64,000 nucleotides of DNA, taken from an uncultured Oscillospiraceae bacterium (GTDB lineage Bacteria; Bacillota; Clostridia; Oscillospirales; Ruminococcaceae). The stretch lies in contig UQGL01000010.1 of assembly GCA_900540595.1 (NCBI GenBank), positions 1-64,000 of the forward strand, given 5' to 3'. The notes beneath the pieces are model-generated. The model saw nothing but the letters and a program-made list of their open reading frames with translations. It ran no database searches and was not told where the DNA came from. A program made the translations under genes and the position numbers. Shown piece after piece: positions 39,882 through 48,924 of this stretch. Every line of letters starts with the position of its first letter. Position 1 is the stretch's first letter.

Positions 39882-42800
39882 AGTTTAAAGTAGTTTACGC
39901 CGCCCTCAAAGATCGGCTGGTATTTGTCACCGGTGACATTTTTGTAAAGCTGCTCGCCGCTGCGCTCACTGTGGCCCATCTTGCCAAAGACGCGGCCGTC
40001 CGGGCTGGTGATACCCTCGATGGCCAGCACAGAGCCGTTCGGGTTGTAGCGCATGTCCATCGTCGGGCGGCAGGTCAGGTCCACATACTGCGTTGCGACC
40101 TGACCATTTTCAATCAGCTGGTTCAGCAGCTTTTCGTTGCAGACAAAGCGGCCTTCGCCGTGGCTGATGGCGATCAGATGCTCATCATTGATGTCGCAGC
40201 GGCTCAGCCATGGGCTCTTGTTGCTGGCAACGCGGGTACGCACCAGCATGCTCTGATGGCGATGAATCGTGTTGAAGGTCAGCGTCGGGTCCTCCTCCGT
40301 GATGGGACGGATCTCGCCGTAGGGGACAAGGCCCAGCTTGATGAGTGCCTGGAAGCCGTTGCAGATACCTAAGGCCAGACCGTCACGCTGGTTCAGCAGC
40401 CGGTTGACCGCATCGGCCACGGCCGGATTGCGGAAGAAGGAGGCAATGAACTTGGCAGAGCCATCAGGCTCGTCACCGCCGGAGAAGCCGCCCGGCAGCA
40501 TCAGGATCTGCGCCTTATCAAGCTCACGGACAAGTGCCTCGCAGCTCTCGGCGACATCGGCGGGGGACAGGTTCTTCAGCACAAGAATGTGCGGGTCACC
40601 GCCTGCACGGCGGAAGGCACGGGCCGTGTCGTACTCGCAGTTGGTGCCGGGGAAGACAGGAATGATGACCCGCGGCGTTGCCAGACGCACGGCGGGAGCC
40701 ACGCGCTTGTTGGCGGGGCAGTCATGCTCAAGTGCAGGCACAAACTCACCGGCCTTGCGGTAGGGGAAAACAGGCTCAAGCTTGGCCTCCCACAGCTCCT
40801 GCAGGCGGGACAGGTCAATGTTGCTGCCCTCGGCCTCCAGCGTATAATCCACGGTGGTAAAGCCGAGGAACTCGCCGGCGGAAGCGTCCAGCAGCTCCAG
40901 AATGACCGCACCGTAGGCAGGCTTGAACAGGCTGTTCAGGTCAATGTCATTGGACAACTGCAGGCCGACATGGTTGCCGACACACATCTTGAACAGTGCC
41001 TCGGCCACACCGCCGTAGCCGGGGGTGGCAGCGGCCAGCACCTTGCCCTCGTCGATCATCTGCTCGACGGTCTTGTAGATCGCAATCAGGCTGCCGATCT
41101 CAGGCAGGCCGTTCTTGTAGTTGGGGCGCAGAATAACAACAGAACTGTTCGCCTTCTTGAACTCAGGGCTCTGCACATCGCGGGTGTTGCCGATGGCAGT
41201 GGCAAAGCTGACCAGCGTCGGGGGCACATCCAGCCCCTCAAAGCTGCCGGACATCGAGTCCTTGCCGCCGATCGAGGCGATGCCCAGACCCATCTGGGCA
41301 TCCAGCGCACCAAGCAGGGCGGCCATCGGCTTGCCCCAGCGCTCGGGCTGGTTGTTCATGTGCTCGAAATATTCCTGAAAGGTCAGGTACATATCCTTGT
41401 GGTGGAAACCGGCGCAGACCAGCTTGGTCACGCTCTCGACCACGGCCAGATAGGCGCCGCGGTAGGGGTCGGCCTCAGTCAGATAGGGGTTAAAGCCCCA
41501 GGCCATGCCGCTGCAGGTGGTGGTTTCGCCGTCAACGGGCAGCTTGGCGGCCATAGCCATCGTCGGGGTCAGCTGGTACTTGCCGCCGTAGGGCATCAGC
41601 ACGGTCGCGGCGCCGATGGTGGAGTCAAAGCGCTCGCCCAGACCCTTCTGGCTGCAGACATTCAGGTCGCTGACCATGGATTCCAGCTTCTGCTCAAACG
41701 TTGCGCCGGCAAACTGCGGCTGCCAGACATGGCCGGGCAGAATATGTGCGCTGGCGTGGCGCTCGGCACCGTTGGAGTTCAGGAACTCACGGGAAAGGTC
41801 AACGATGGTCTTGCCGTTCCAGACCTCGCGCATCCGCTTCTCCTCGGTCACGGTGGCAACGATGGTCGCCTCAAGGTTTTCCTCGGCGGCGTACTTCATA
41901 AAGGTCTCGGCATCCTCAGAAGCCACGGCCACAGCCATGCGCTCCTGGCTTTCGGAGATCGCCAGCTCGGTGCCGTCCAGACCCTCGTATTTGCGGGTGA
42001 CCTTGTTCAGGTCGATGTGCAGGCCGTCAGCCAGCTCGCCGATGGCAACGGACACACCGCCCGCACCGAAGTCGTTGCAGCGCTTGATCAGGCGGCAGGC
42101 GTCCTCGCGGCGGAACAGGCGCTGCAGCTTGCGCTCGATGGGGGCGTTGCCCTTCTGGACCTCGGCACCGCAGGTCTCAAGGCTTGTCAGCTTGTGCGCC
42201 TTGGAGGAGCCGGTTGCACCGCCCACGCCGTCACGGCCGGTGCGGCCGCCCAGCAGGATGACCACATCGCCGGGGGCGGGTTCCTCGCGGCGGACATGGC
42301 TGGCCGGGGTGGCACCCACGACGGCGCCGATCTCCATGCGCTTAGCGGCGTAGCCGGGGTGATACAACTCTGCAACCTGACCTGTGGCAAGACCAATCTG
42401 GTTGCCGTAGCTGGAATAACCGGCGGCAGCGGTCGTGACCAGCTTGCGCTGGGGCAGCTTGCCGGGCATCGTTTCAGAGACGGGCTTCAGCGGGTCGGCT
42501 GCGCCGGTCACGCGCATAGCCTGATAGACATAGCTGCGGCCGGACAGCGGGTCGCGGATGGCACCGCCGATGCAGGTTGCTGCACCGCCGAACGGCTCGA
42601 TCTCGGTGGGGTGGTTATGGGTCTCGTTCTTGAAGAGGAAGAGCCAGTCCTGCTGCTCGCCGTCCACATCGCACTTGATTTTGACGGTGCAGGCGTTGAT
42701 CTCCTCGCTCTCGTCCAGATTCTTGAGAATACCGCGCTGCTTCAGGGCCTTGGCACCGATCGTGGCGCAGTCCATCAGGGTGCGGTTCTTCTTGTCGCGG

Positions 42801-43564
42801 CCGGTCTCGGCGCGCAGCGCCATATAACGGTCAAAGGCGGCCTGTACCAGCTCGTCATCGATCTTGACATCGTCAATGATCGTGCCGAAGGTGGTGTGGC
42901 GGCAGTGGTCAGACCAGTAGGTGTCGATCAGCCGGATCTCGGTGATGGTGGGGTCACGATGCTCGGATTTGAAGTAATCCTGGCAGAACACGATGTCGGC
43001 GTGATCCATAGCCAGACCCTTCTCGGTGCGGAATGCCTCCAGCGCGTCATCGTCCAGCGCGGTGAATCCGTTCAGCGTCTCGACCTCGGTGGGGATGGCG
43101 AACTCCATCTTCAGGGTGGCGCGCTCTTCAAGGGCGGCCTCGCGGGCCTCGACCGGGTTGATGACATACTTTTTAATAGCGGCCAGATCATCGGCAGTCA
43201 GCTCGCCGTCCAGCAGATAGACGCGGGCAGAGCGGACATCCGGGCGCTCGCCCTGACTCAGCAGCTGGATGCACTGGCTGGCAGAGTCGGCGCGCTGGTC
43301 AAACTGACCGGGCAGGTACTCGACCGCAAAGACCGTTTTGGCCTCGGGCAGGGTGTCGTAGGTCACATCCACCGGCGGCTCGCAGAACACAGTGGGGATG
43401 GCCTGCTGGAACAGTGTACTGTCGATACCCTCGACATCATAGCGGTTCAAAAGACGCAGGCCGGTCAGATTTTTGATGCCGACCAGATCGACAAGCTCAT
43501 GGAGCAGACCCTGCGCTTCGCCATCAAAGCCGGGCTTCTTCTCGACATAAATACGATATACCAT
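39878..43564 (-). CDS. purL: phosphoribosylformylglycinamidine synthase, fused PurL-PurQ type
   Basis: 1228 residues: a single-chain enzyme with glutaminase domain, unlike the split PurS/PurQ/PurL of Bacillus. The synthase part includes 'DTYWSDHCRHTTFGTIIDDV' near 215, 'FKNETHNHPTEIEPFGGAATCIGG' near 310, 'LLGGRTGRDGVGGATGSSK' and 'IGGKDSMSGSFEGLDVPP'. The C-terminal class I amidotransferase (about 975-1228) has 'VFPGTNCEYDTARAF', 'MLPGGFSGGDEP', nucleophile Cys in 'LALGICNGFQALI' and His/Glu in 'AISHGEGRF'. It makes FGAM from FGAR and glutamine. AGGAGG precedes the ATG. Confidence 0.95.
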   Translation of the reverse strand: MVYRIYVEKKPGFDGEAQGLLHELVDLVGIKNLTGLRLLNRYDVEGIDSTLFQQAIPTVFCEPPVDVTYDTLPEAKTVFAVEYLPGQFDQRADSASQCIQLLSQGERPDVRSARVYLLDGELTADDLAAIKKYVINPVEAREAALEERATLKMEFAIPTEVETLNGFTALDDDALEAFRTEKGLAMDHADIVFCQDYFKSEHRDPTITEIRLIDTYWSDHCRHTTFGTIIDDVKIDDELVQAAFDRYMALRAETGRDKKNRTLMDCATIGAKALKQRGILKNLDESEEINACTVKIKCDVDGEQQDWLFLFKNETHNHPTEIEPFGGAATCIGGAIRDPLSGRSYVYQAMRVTGAADPLKPVSETMPGKLPQRKLVTTAAAGYSSYGNQIGLATGQVAELYHPGYAAKRMEIGAVVGATPASHVRREEPAPGDVVILLGGRTGRDGVGGATGSSKAHKLTSLETCGAEVQKGNAPIERKLQRLFRREDACRLIKRCNDFGAGGVSVAIGELADGLHIDLNKVTRKYEGLDGTELAISESQERMAVAVASEDAETFMKYAAEENLEATIVATVTEEKRMREVWNGKTIVDLSREFLNSNGAERHASAHILPGHVWQPQFAGATFEQKLESMVSDLNVCSQKGLGERFDSTIGAATVLMPYGGKYQLTPTMAMAAKLPVDGETTTCSGMAWGFNPYLTEADPYRGAYLAVVESVTKLVCAGFHHKDMYLTFQEYFEHMNNQPERWGKPMAALLGALDAQMGLGIASIGGKDSMSGSFEGLDVPPTLVSFATAIGNTRDVQSPEFKKANSSVVILRPNYKNGLPEIGSLIAIYKTVEQMIDEGKVLAAATPGYGGVAEALFKMCVGNHVGLQLSNDIDLNSLFKPAYGAVILELLDASAGEFLGFTTVDYTLEAEGSNIDLSRLQELWEAKLEPVFPYRKAGEFVPALEHDCPANKRVAPAVRLATPRVIIPVFPGTNCEYDTARAFRRAGGDPHILVLKNLSPADVAESCEALVRELDKAQILMLPGGFSGGDEPDGSAKFIASFFRNPAVADAVNRLLNQRDGLALGICNGFQALIKLGLVPYGEIRPITEEDPTLTFNTIHRHQSMLVRTRVASNKSPWLSRCDINDEHLIAISHGEGRFVCNEKLLNQLIENGQVATQYVDLTCRPTMDMRYNPNGSVLAIEGITSPDGRVFGKMGHSERSGEQLYKNVTGDKYQPIFEGGVNYFKL

Positions 43565-43609
43565 ACTATTTCCTCCTGAGAGTTGATTTTGCAGGAAGTG
43601 ACGGACGGA

Positions 43610-43757
43610 AAGCCTTCCCCCTTGGGGGAAGGTGGCCGAGGCCCCGTCCGAGGCCGGATGAGGGGAAGGTGTACCGCTATATCCCGTTGACGGATTGCTG
43701 CGGAAAGTTTGCCCTCATCAGTCACCTTCGGTGACAGCTTCCCCCGATGGGAAAGCT
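43610..43757. repeat. about 148-bp structured repeat, left copy flanking purD
   Basis: It begins with the hairpin CTTCCCCC-TT-GGGGGAAG, then GGTGGCCGAGG and GAGGCCGGATGAGG, and ends with TCAGTCACCTTCGGTGAC and CTTCCCCC. It is the inverted counterpart of 45062-45210 and stops 2 bases from the purD stop codon. Confidence 0.8.
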
Positions 43758-43759
43758 TT

Positions 43760-45043
43760 TTACTGCATTGCGGCCAATGCCCGTGCGCCGATGTCGCTGC
43801 GCTTGTGCAGCTTGTCAAAGTGGATGCTCTCGGTTGCGGCGTAAGCCTTTTTCAGGGCCTCGGGCAGGGTGTCGGCAGTGGCCGTTACGCCCAGCACACG
43901 GCCGCCGTTCGTGACAAGGCGGCCCTCCTTGACGGCGGTGCCGGCGTGGTAGACGGTCACATCGGCGGCGTCCAGCTGGCCGTTGTCAAGACCGGTGATC
44001 TCCTTGCCCTTCTCGTAAGAAAGGGGATACCCGCCGCTGGCGAGGATGACACAGGCCGCCGCGCCGTCGCGGAATTTGACCTCGGTGTCGGCCAGCGTGC
44101 CGTTCGTCGTTGCCTCCATCACGGTCAGCAGATCGCTCTCCAGCAGGGGCAGCACGACCTGCGTCTCGGGGTCGCCGAAGCGACAGTTGTACTCGATGAC
44201 CTTGGGGCCGTCGGGCGTCAGCATCAGGCCGAAGTAGAGACAACCCTTGAAGGGGCAGCCCTCAGCCTGCATGGCGGCCACTGTGGGCAGGAAGATCTCC
44301 TTCATGCAGCGGTCGGCCATCTCGGGCGTGTAGTAGGGGTTCGGGGCCACAGTGCCCATGCCGCCGGTGTTCAGACCCTCGTCATGATCCAGCGCGCGCT
44401 TGTGGTCCATGCTGGAAACCATCGGCTTGACGATCTTGCCGTCGCAGAAGGACAGCACACTGACCTCGGGGCCGGTCAAAAACTCCTCAACAACGACATG
44501 GTTGCCGGAGGCACCGAACTTTTTGTCCAGCATGATCTCCTTGACGCCGTCAGCAGCCTCCTGCTCGCTCTGGCAGATCAGCACGCCCTTGCCGAGCGCC
44601 AGACCGTCTGCCTTGATGACAACGGGGTACTTGCCCTCGGCCTTGATGTAGTCCATGACCTTTTCAGGATCATCGAATGTCTCATATTTGGCGGTGGGGA
44701 TGCCGTACTTCTTCATTAAATCCTTGCTGAATACCTTGCTGGCCTCGATGCGCGCCGCAGCCTTGTCCGGGCCGAACGCGGGAATGCCGACAGCGGCCAG
44801 TGCGTCCACCATGCCCAGCGCCAGCGGGTCGTCCTGTGCAACGACCACATAGTCAAAGGCTTCATCCTTGGCAAACTGCACCATGGCGTCCACATCGGTG
44901 GCGGGGATAGCCTTGCAGCGGGCATCATAGCTGATGCCGCCGTTGCCGGGTGCGCACCAGATCTCGGTGCAGCGGGGGCTTTTTTTCAGCGCGCGGATGA
45001 TGGCGTGCTCACGCCCGCCGCCGCCTACAACCAGAATTTTCAT
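43760..45043 (-). CDS. purD: phosphoribosylamine-glycine ligase PurD
   Basis: 427 residues from ATG 45043 (MKILVVGGGGREHAIIRAL), the canonical start, with TAGGAGG upstream; a longer frame enters the flanking repeat and is rejected. ATP-grasp marks: 'FSKDLMKKYGIPTAKYETF' near 122, 'YPVVIKADGLALGKGVLIC' near 148 and 'VLEYNCRFGDPETQ'-like 'VIEYNCRFGDPETQVVLPLL' near 292. It makes GAR, the second step of the pathway. Both sides carry inverted copies of a 148-bp repeat. Confidence 0.95.
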   Translation of the reverse strand: MKILVVGGGGREHAIIRALKKSPRCTEIWCAPGNGGISYDARCKAIPATDVDAMVQFAKDEAFDYVVVAQDDPLALGMVDALAAVGIPAFGPDKAAARIEASKVFSKDLMKKYGIPTAKYETFDDPEKVMDYIKAEGKYPVVIKADGLALGKGVLICQSEQEAADGVKEIMLDKKFGASGNHVVVEEFLTGPEVSVLSFCDGKIVKPMVSSMDHKRALDHDEGLNTGGMGTVAPNPYYTPEMADRCMKEIFLPTVAAMQAEGCPFKGCLYFGLMLTPDGPKVIEYNCRFGDPETQVVLPLLESDLLTVMEATTNGTLADTEVKFRDGAAACVILASGGYPLSYEKGKEITGLDNGQLDAADVTVYHAGTAVKEGRLVTNGGRVLGVTATADTLPEALKKAYAATESIHFDKLHKRSDIGARALAAMQ

Positions 45044-45061
45044 GATGTGACCTCCTAACAT

Positions 45062-45210
45062 AAGGCTTCCCCCTAGGGGGAAGCTGTCACCGAAGGTGAC
45101 TGATGAGGGGCGGTCTTGCCGCAATATCCCATGTGCGGGTGGCTGCAATACTGCTGCCCCTCATCCGGCCTCGGTCGGAGCCTCGGCCACCTTCCCCCGC
45201 AGGGGAAGGC
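45062..45210. repeat. about 148-bp structured repeat, right copy flanking purD
   Basis: It reads CTTCCCCC-TA-GGGGGAAG, GTCACCGAAGGTGACTGATG, a variable centre, CTCATCCGGCCTCGG, CCTCGGCCACCTTCCCCC and GGGGAAGG: the inverted form of 43610-43757. It lies between the AICAR formyltransferase gene and purD. Confidence 0.8.
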
Positions 45211-45272
45211 ACACCTCTTACAAACATCAACAGCCCGCGACGACAAAACGCCGCAGGCGCGTTGAAAAAGGC

Positions 45273-46454
45273 TTAGTGGTGGAACAAGCGGATGCCGCAG
45301 AACGCCATCGCAATGCCGTACTTGTTGCAGGTGTCAATTACCTGTGCGTCGCGGATGGAGCCGCCCGGCTGCACAATGGCAGTCACGCCGCTGCGGCGTG
45401 CGCGCTCAATGTTGTCGCCGAATGGGAAGAAGGCATCGCTGCCAAGGCTGACACCGGTCACAGCATCCAGCCATGCGCGCTTCTCCTCAGCAGTCAGCGG
45501 GGCGGGCTGCTCGGTAAAGGTCTCAGCCCACACATCATCACCGATGACATCCTCCGGCGTTTCGCCGATATAGACATCAATGGCGTTGTCGCGGTTGGGC
45601 TTGGCAATATCCTCGCGGAAGGGCAGGCCCAGCACCTTCGGCATGTGGCGCAGCTGCCAGTTGTCGGCCTTCTGGCCTGCCAGACGGGTGCAGTGTACGC
45701 GACTCTGCTGGCCGGCGCCCACACCGATGGTCTGGCCGTCCTGCACATAGCAGACGCTGTTGGACTGGGTGTATTTCAGCACGATCAGGCTGATAATAAG
45801 ATCACGGCGCTGCTCGGCGCTCAGAGTCTTGTTCTCGGTGACGAGGTTCTGCAGCATCGTGGCATCGGAGATTTCCAGATCCTGACGGCCCTGCTCAAAG
45901 GTCACGCCAAAGACGGTGCGGGTCTCAAGAGGCTGCGGTTCATAGCCGGGGTCGATGGCAACGATGTTGTAGTTGCCCTTCTTCTTGCCCTTGAGGACCT
46001 CGAGGGCATCGGCATCGTAGCCGGGGGCAATGATGCCGTCGGAAACCTCATGCTGAATGAGCTTGGCGGTGGCCAGATCGCAGACATCGGAAAGTGCGAT
46101 CCAGTCGCCGAAGCTGGACATCCGGTCGGCACCGCGGGCGCGGGCATAGGCGCAGGCCAGCGGGGAAAGCTCGGTCTCGGGCGCAATGTGGTACATGGCG
46201 CGCAGCGTGTCATCCAGAGGCAGGCCGATGGCCGCACCGGCGGGGGAGACATGCTTGAAGCTGGCAGCGGCGGGCAGGCCCAGCGCCTTCTTCAGGTCGC
46301 GCACCAGCTGCCAGGAGTTGAAGGCATCCAGAAAGTTGATGTAGCCGGGGCGGCCGTTCAAAATCTGAACCGGCAGCTCGGAGCCGTCAGCCATATAGAT
46401 GCGGGCAGGCTTCTGGTTGGGGTTGGTGCCGTATTTCAGCTGAAATTCGTTCAT
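45273..46454 (-). CDS. stand-alone AICAR formyltransferase (PurH C-terminal domain type)
   Basis: 393 residues. 'LKYGTNPNQKPARIY' at the N-terminus and 'GRPGYINFLDAFNSWQLVRDL' plus 'AAASFKHVSPAGAAIGLPL' (the catalytic Lys-His pair, near 66) are those of the AICARFT half of PurH; 'RMSSFGDWIALSDVCD' and 'DAFFPFGDNIERARRSGV' near 345 also fit. The N-terminal IMP cyclohydrolase domain of ordinary PurH (about 200 residues) is missing and is replaced by the gene just upstream, whose stop is one base before this ATG. It formylates AICAR with 10-formyl-THF. Confidence 0.9.
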   Translation of the reverse strand: MNEFQLKYGTNPNQKPARIYMADGSELPVQILNGRPGYINFLDAFNSWQLVRDLKKALGLPAAASFKHVSPAGAAIGLPLDDTLRAMYHIAPETELSPLACAYARARGADRMSSFGDWIALSDVCDLATAKLIQHEVSDGIIAPGYDADALEVLKGKKKGNYNIVAIDPGYEPQPLETRTVFGVTFEQGRQDLEISDATMLQNLVTENKTLSAEQRRDLIISLIVLKYTQSNSVCYVQDGQTIGVGAGQQSRVHCTRLAGQKADNWQLRHMPKVLGLPFREDIAKPNRDNAIDVYIGETPEDVIGDDVWAETFTEQPAPLTAEEKRAWLDAVTGVSLGSDAFFPFGDNIERARRSGVTAIVQPGGSIRDAQVIDTCNKYGIAMAFCGIRLFHH

Positions 46455-46455
46455 G

Positions 46456-47187
46456 TTAGCCCTCCACAGCGGTGTATTTGTTCAGAATAATATCCTCATA
46501 GCTGCCGGTCTCCAGTGCAATGCTGCGCACAAAGAGGCTGACCTTGTTGTCATCGTTCAGGCTGGCCCACAGCTGCTTGGCAAACTGGTCGGCATCGTTC
46601 GTGTCGATGGCAACGCGCAGCGGCTCCCCCGCAAAGCTGGGGATGGGTGCACCGTTCTTGACATAGGTGCTGATGAAATGTCCCTCACCGGCCACAGGCT
46701 GGGGGTAGTCGAAGGTCTGGCGCTGGACGCTGGCGGCGTTGCCCTCGTTGGATTTGACAATGGAGAGCTTGTAGCCGCCGCGGCGCATATCCACCACGCC
46801 GGAGATGCGCGGCGTAAAATTGGGGGCATCATCCTCATAGGTGCGGGTGGCCAGCGCTGCCTCAAAGCTGTAGCCGGGGAAGAGATTGCCGTTCATGAAC
46901 TGTGCAATCGTGTCGGTCTGGTCGCCGTTGGTCACAACGGTGGTCTCCCGCAGGGTCAGCACCGCATTGTAGATGATCAGATGCGGATCCTCCAGCTTGG
47001 CGGGATCGGCGGCTACCGTGCGGATGCCGCCCGTGATCGGCTCAAACACGCGGTTGCGGCTGTTGGCGCTGCGGCCCATGATCCAATAGGCAACAAATGC
47101 TTTCTGGCCATCGGGGCTCTGCCCCAGCACAATGCCGCGGCCGGGGTAGTCGTTCCCGGCAAGATATTTATAGATGTTCTTTTTCAT
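46456..47187 (-). CDS. purO: IMP cyclohydrolase, PurO-like
   Basis: 243 residues opening 'KYLAGNDYPGRGIVLGQSPDG', with 'AFVAYWIMGRSANSRNRVF' near 32 and 'IIYNAVLTLRETTVVTNGDQTDTI' near 72. This is the IMP_cyclohyd family (archaeal PurO type), unrelated to the bacterial PurH cyclohydrolase domain. It closes FAICAR to IMP, the last step. Its place between purN and the AICAR formyltransferase completes a two-gene replacement for PurH. Symbol given by family resemblance. Confidence 0.85.
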   Translation of the reverse strand: MKKNIYKYLAGNDYPGRGIVLGQSPDGQKAFVAYWIMGRSANSRNRVFEPITGGIRTVAADPAKLEDPHLIIYNAVLTLRETTVVTNGDQTDTIAQFMNGNLFPGYSFEAALATRTYEDDAPNFTPRISGVVDMRRGGYKLSIVKSNEGNAASVQRQTFDYPQPVAGEGHFISTYVKNGAPIPSFAGEPLRVAIDTNDADQFAKQLWASLNDDNKVSLFVRSIALETGSYEDIILNKYTAVEG

Positions 47188-47190
47188 GGT

Positions 47191-47784
47191 TTATACCTCG
47201 TCACTGCACACCATGGCCAGCGCCTTGGGCAATAGCTGCCACTCGGCCTCGACCATGACGCGCTTCTGCAAAGTCTCGGGGGTGTCGCCGGGCTGTACAG
47301 CCACAGCCTTCTGCAGCAGGATCGGCCCGCCATCGCATTCCTCGTTGACAAGATGGACGGTGGCACCGGTCAGCTTGACGCCGCGGGCCAGCGCAGCCTC
47401 ATGCACTTTCAGCCCGTAGAAGCCCGGCCCGCAGAAGCTGGGGATCAGGCTCGGGTGGACATTCAGGATCCGGTTGCGGTAGGCCGCAATGACCTTTTCG
47501 CCCAGCACGCTCAGGAAGCCGGCCAGCACCACAACATCAATGCTGTGGCGCTGCAGCTCCTCCAGCAGGGCAGCATCAAAGGCAGCGCTGTCTGCATACT
47601 CCTTACGGCTGACAACAGCGCTCTCCACGCCGAAATTGGCGGCCCGCTCCAGCGCGTATACGCCGGGCTTGCTGGCAATGACCAGCGTGATTTTTCCGTC
47701 AGGGTTTTCGCCGCGGCGCTCACTTTCCAGCAGGGCCTGCAGGTTGGTGCCGCCGCCCGATACCAGTACCGCTACACGCTTCAT
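47191..47784 (-). CDS. purN: phosphoribosylglycinamide formyltransferase PurN
   Basis: 197 residues. 'VAVLVSGGGTNLQALLES' at the N-terminus, 'DVVVLAGFLSVLGEKVIAAY' near 80, 'ILNVHPSLIPSFCG' (catalytic Asn-His) near 105 and 'GATVHLVNEECDGGPILLQKAV' with the catalytic Asp near 140. It formylates GAR to FGAR with 10-formyl-THF. Its ATG overlaps the purM stop (ATGA). Confidence 0.95.
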   Translation of the reverse strand: MKRVAVLVSGGGTNLQALLESERRGENPDGKITLVIASKPGVYALERAANFGVESAVVSRKEYADSAAFDAALLEELQRHSIDVVVLAGFLSVLGEKVIAAYRNRILNVHPSLIPSFCGPGFYGLKVHEAALARGVKLTGATVHLVNEECDGGPILLQKAVAVQPGDTPETLQKRVMVEAEWQLLPKALAMVCSDEV

Positions 47785-48821
47785 ACCAGCTCGACCCCGT
47801 CACCCTCAACAATGGTGCCCAGACGGTAGGCGTCCTGACCGTTGGCCTGCAGAATCTCGATGGTCTTGTCTGCATCCTCAGCGGCGACGGTCAGCACCAT
47901 GCCGACACCCATGTTGAAGGTGTTGAACATGTCATGCTCGGTGATGCCGCCCTCACGCTGCATTACCTCAAACAGGGCAGGGGTGCGCACATCGGCCTTG
48001 GCGATGCGGGCTGCACAGCCCTTCTTCAGGCTGCGGGGGATATTCTCATAGAAGCCGCCGCCCGTGATGTGGGACACACCCTTGACCGTGACCTGCTCCA
48101 TGACAGCCAGAACCGGCTTGACATAGATCTTGGTGGGGGCCAGCAGGGCCTCGCCCAGCGGCTTGTCCATGCCGTCAAAGGTCTTTTTCAGTACATCGGG
48201 GTCATTGTCGATGTCAAAAATTTTGCGCACCAGCGAGAAACCGTTGGAGTGTACACCGGTGGAGGGCAGGGCAATTATGACATCACCGGGCTGCATCGTG
48301 GAGTTGTCAAGGATCTTGGCCTTATCCACAACGCCAACCGTGAAGCCGGCCAGATCGTACTCCTCCTCCGGCATCATGCCGGGATGCTCGGCGGTCTCGC
48401 CGCCTACCAGAGAGCAGCCCGCCTGCACGCAGCCCTCGGCTACGCCCTTGACGATCTCGGCAATCTTCTCAGGGATGTTCTTGCCGCAGGCAATGTAATC
48501 CAAAAAGACCAGCGGCTTGGCACCGGCGCAGATGACATCATTGACGCACATGGCCACGCAGTCGATGCCGATGGTGTCATGCTTGTCCAGCAGCATGGCG
48601 ATGCGCAGCTTGGTGCCGACGCCGTCCGTGCCGGAGATCAGGACAGGATGCTCGATGCCGGTGCAGTCCAGCTCAAACAGACCGCCGAAGCCGCCCAGAC
48701 CGCCAATGCAGTTCTCCGTCATCGTGCGGGCAACATACTGCTTCATCAGCTCTACCGAGCGGTATCCGGCGGTAATATCCACGCCCGCAGCGGCGTAGCT
48801 GGCAGAATAACTTTTTTCCAT
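47781..48821 (-). CDS. purM: phosphoribosylformylglycinamidine cyclo-ligase PurM
   Basis: 346 residues. 'YAAAGVDITAGYRSVELMK' near 9, 'LISGTDGVGTKLRIAMLLDKHDTIGID' near 60, 'GGETAEHPGMMPEEEYDLAGF' near 138 and 'GVSHITGGGFYENIPR' near 248 are all PurM signatures. It closes FGAM to AIR using ATP. AAGGGAGATAT precedes the ATG. Confidence 0.95.
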   Translation of the reverse strand: MEKSYSASYAAAGVDITAGYRSVELMKQYVARTMTENCIGGLGGFGGLFELDCTGIEHPVLISGTDGVGTKLRIAMLLDKHDTIGIDCVAMCVNDVICAGAKPLVFLDYIACGKNIPEKIAEIVKGVAEGCVQAGCSLVGGETAEHPGMMPEEEYDLAGFTVGVVDKAKILDNSTMQPGDVIIALPSTGVHSNGFSLVRKIFDIDNDPDVLKKTFDGMDKPLGEALLAPTKIYVKPVLAVMEQVTVKGVSHITGGGFYENIPRSLKKGCAARIAKADVRTPALFEVMQREGGITEHDMFNTFNMGVGMVLTVAAEDADKTIEILQANGQDAYRLGTIVEGDGVELV

Positions 48822-48851
48822 AATCGAAATATCTCCCTTGCGAATGGATTC

Positions 48852-48922
48852 GTAGGGGCGGATTCCCTATCCGCCCGTGGGTGAGATTGCCGTTTGCAGG
48901 CGCATAGGAAATGCGCTCCTGC
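48852..48922. repeat. composite palindromic repeat, unit 6 (degenerate right half)
   Basis: The left half is GTAGGGGCGGAT folding on ATCCGCCCG. The right half, GCAGGCGCAT folding on ATGCGCTCCTGC, is diverged. It fills the purF-purM gap. Confidence 0.75.
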
Positions 48923-48924
48923 GG

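Noticed and set aside
40589-43579. 996-codon frame antisense to purL
   Set aside because: Mirror of the codon bias of purL in a GC-rich genome; no ribosome site and no recognisable domain, while purL is complete on the other strand.
45273-47187. Frameshifted purH
   Set aside because: The upstream gene belongs to the unrelated PurO-type family and both genes have their own start signals, so this is not one broken bifunctional gene.
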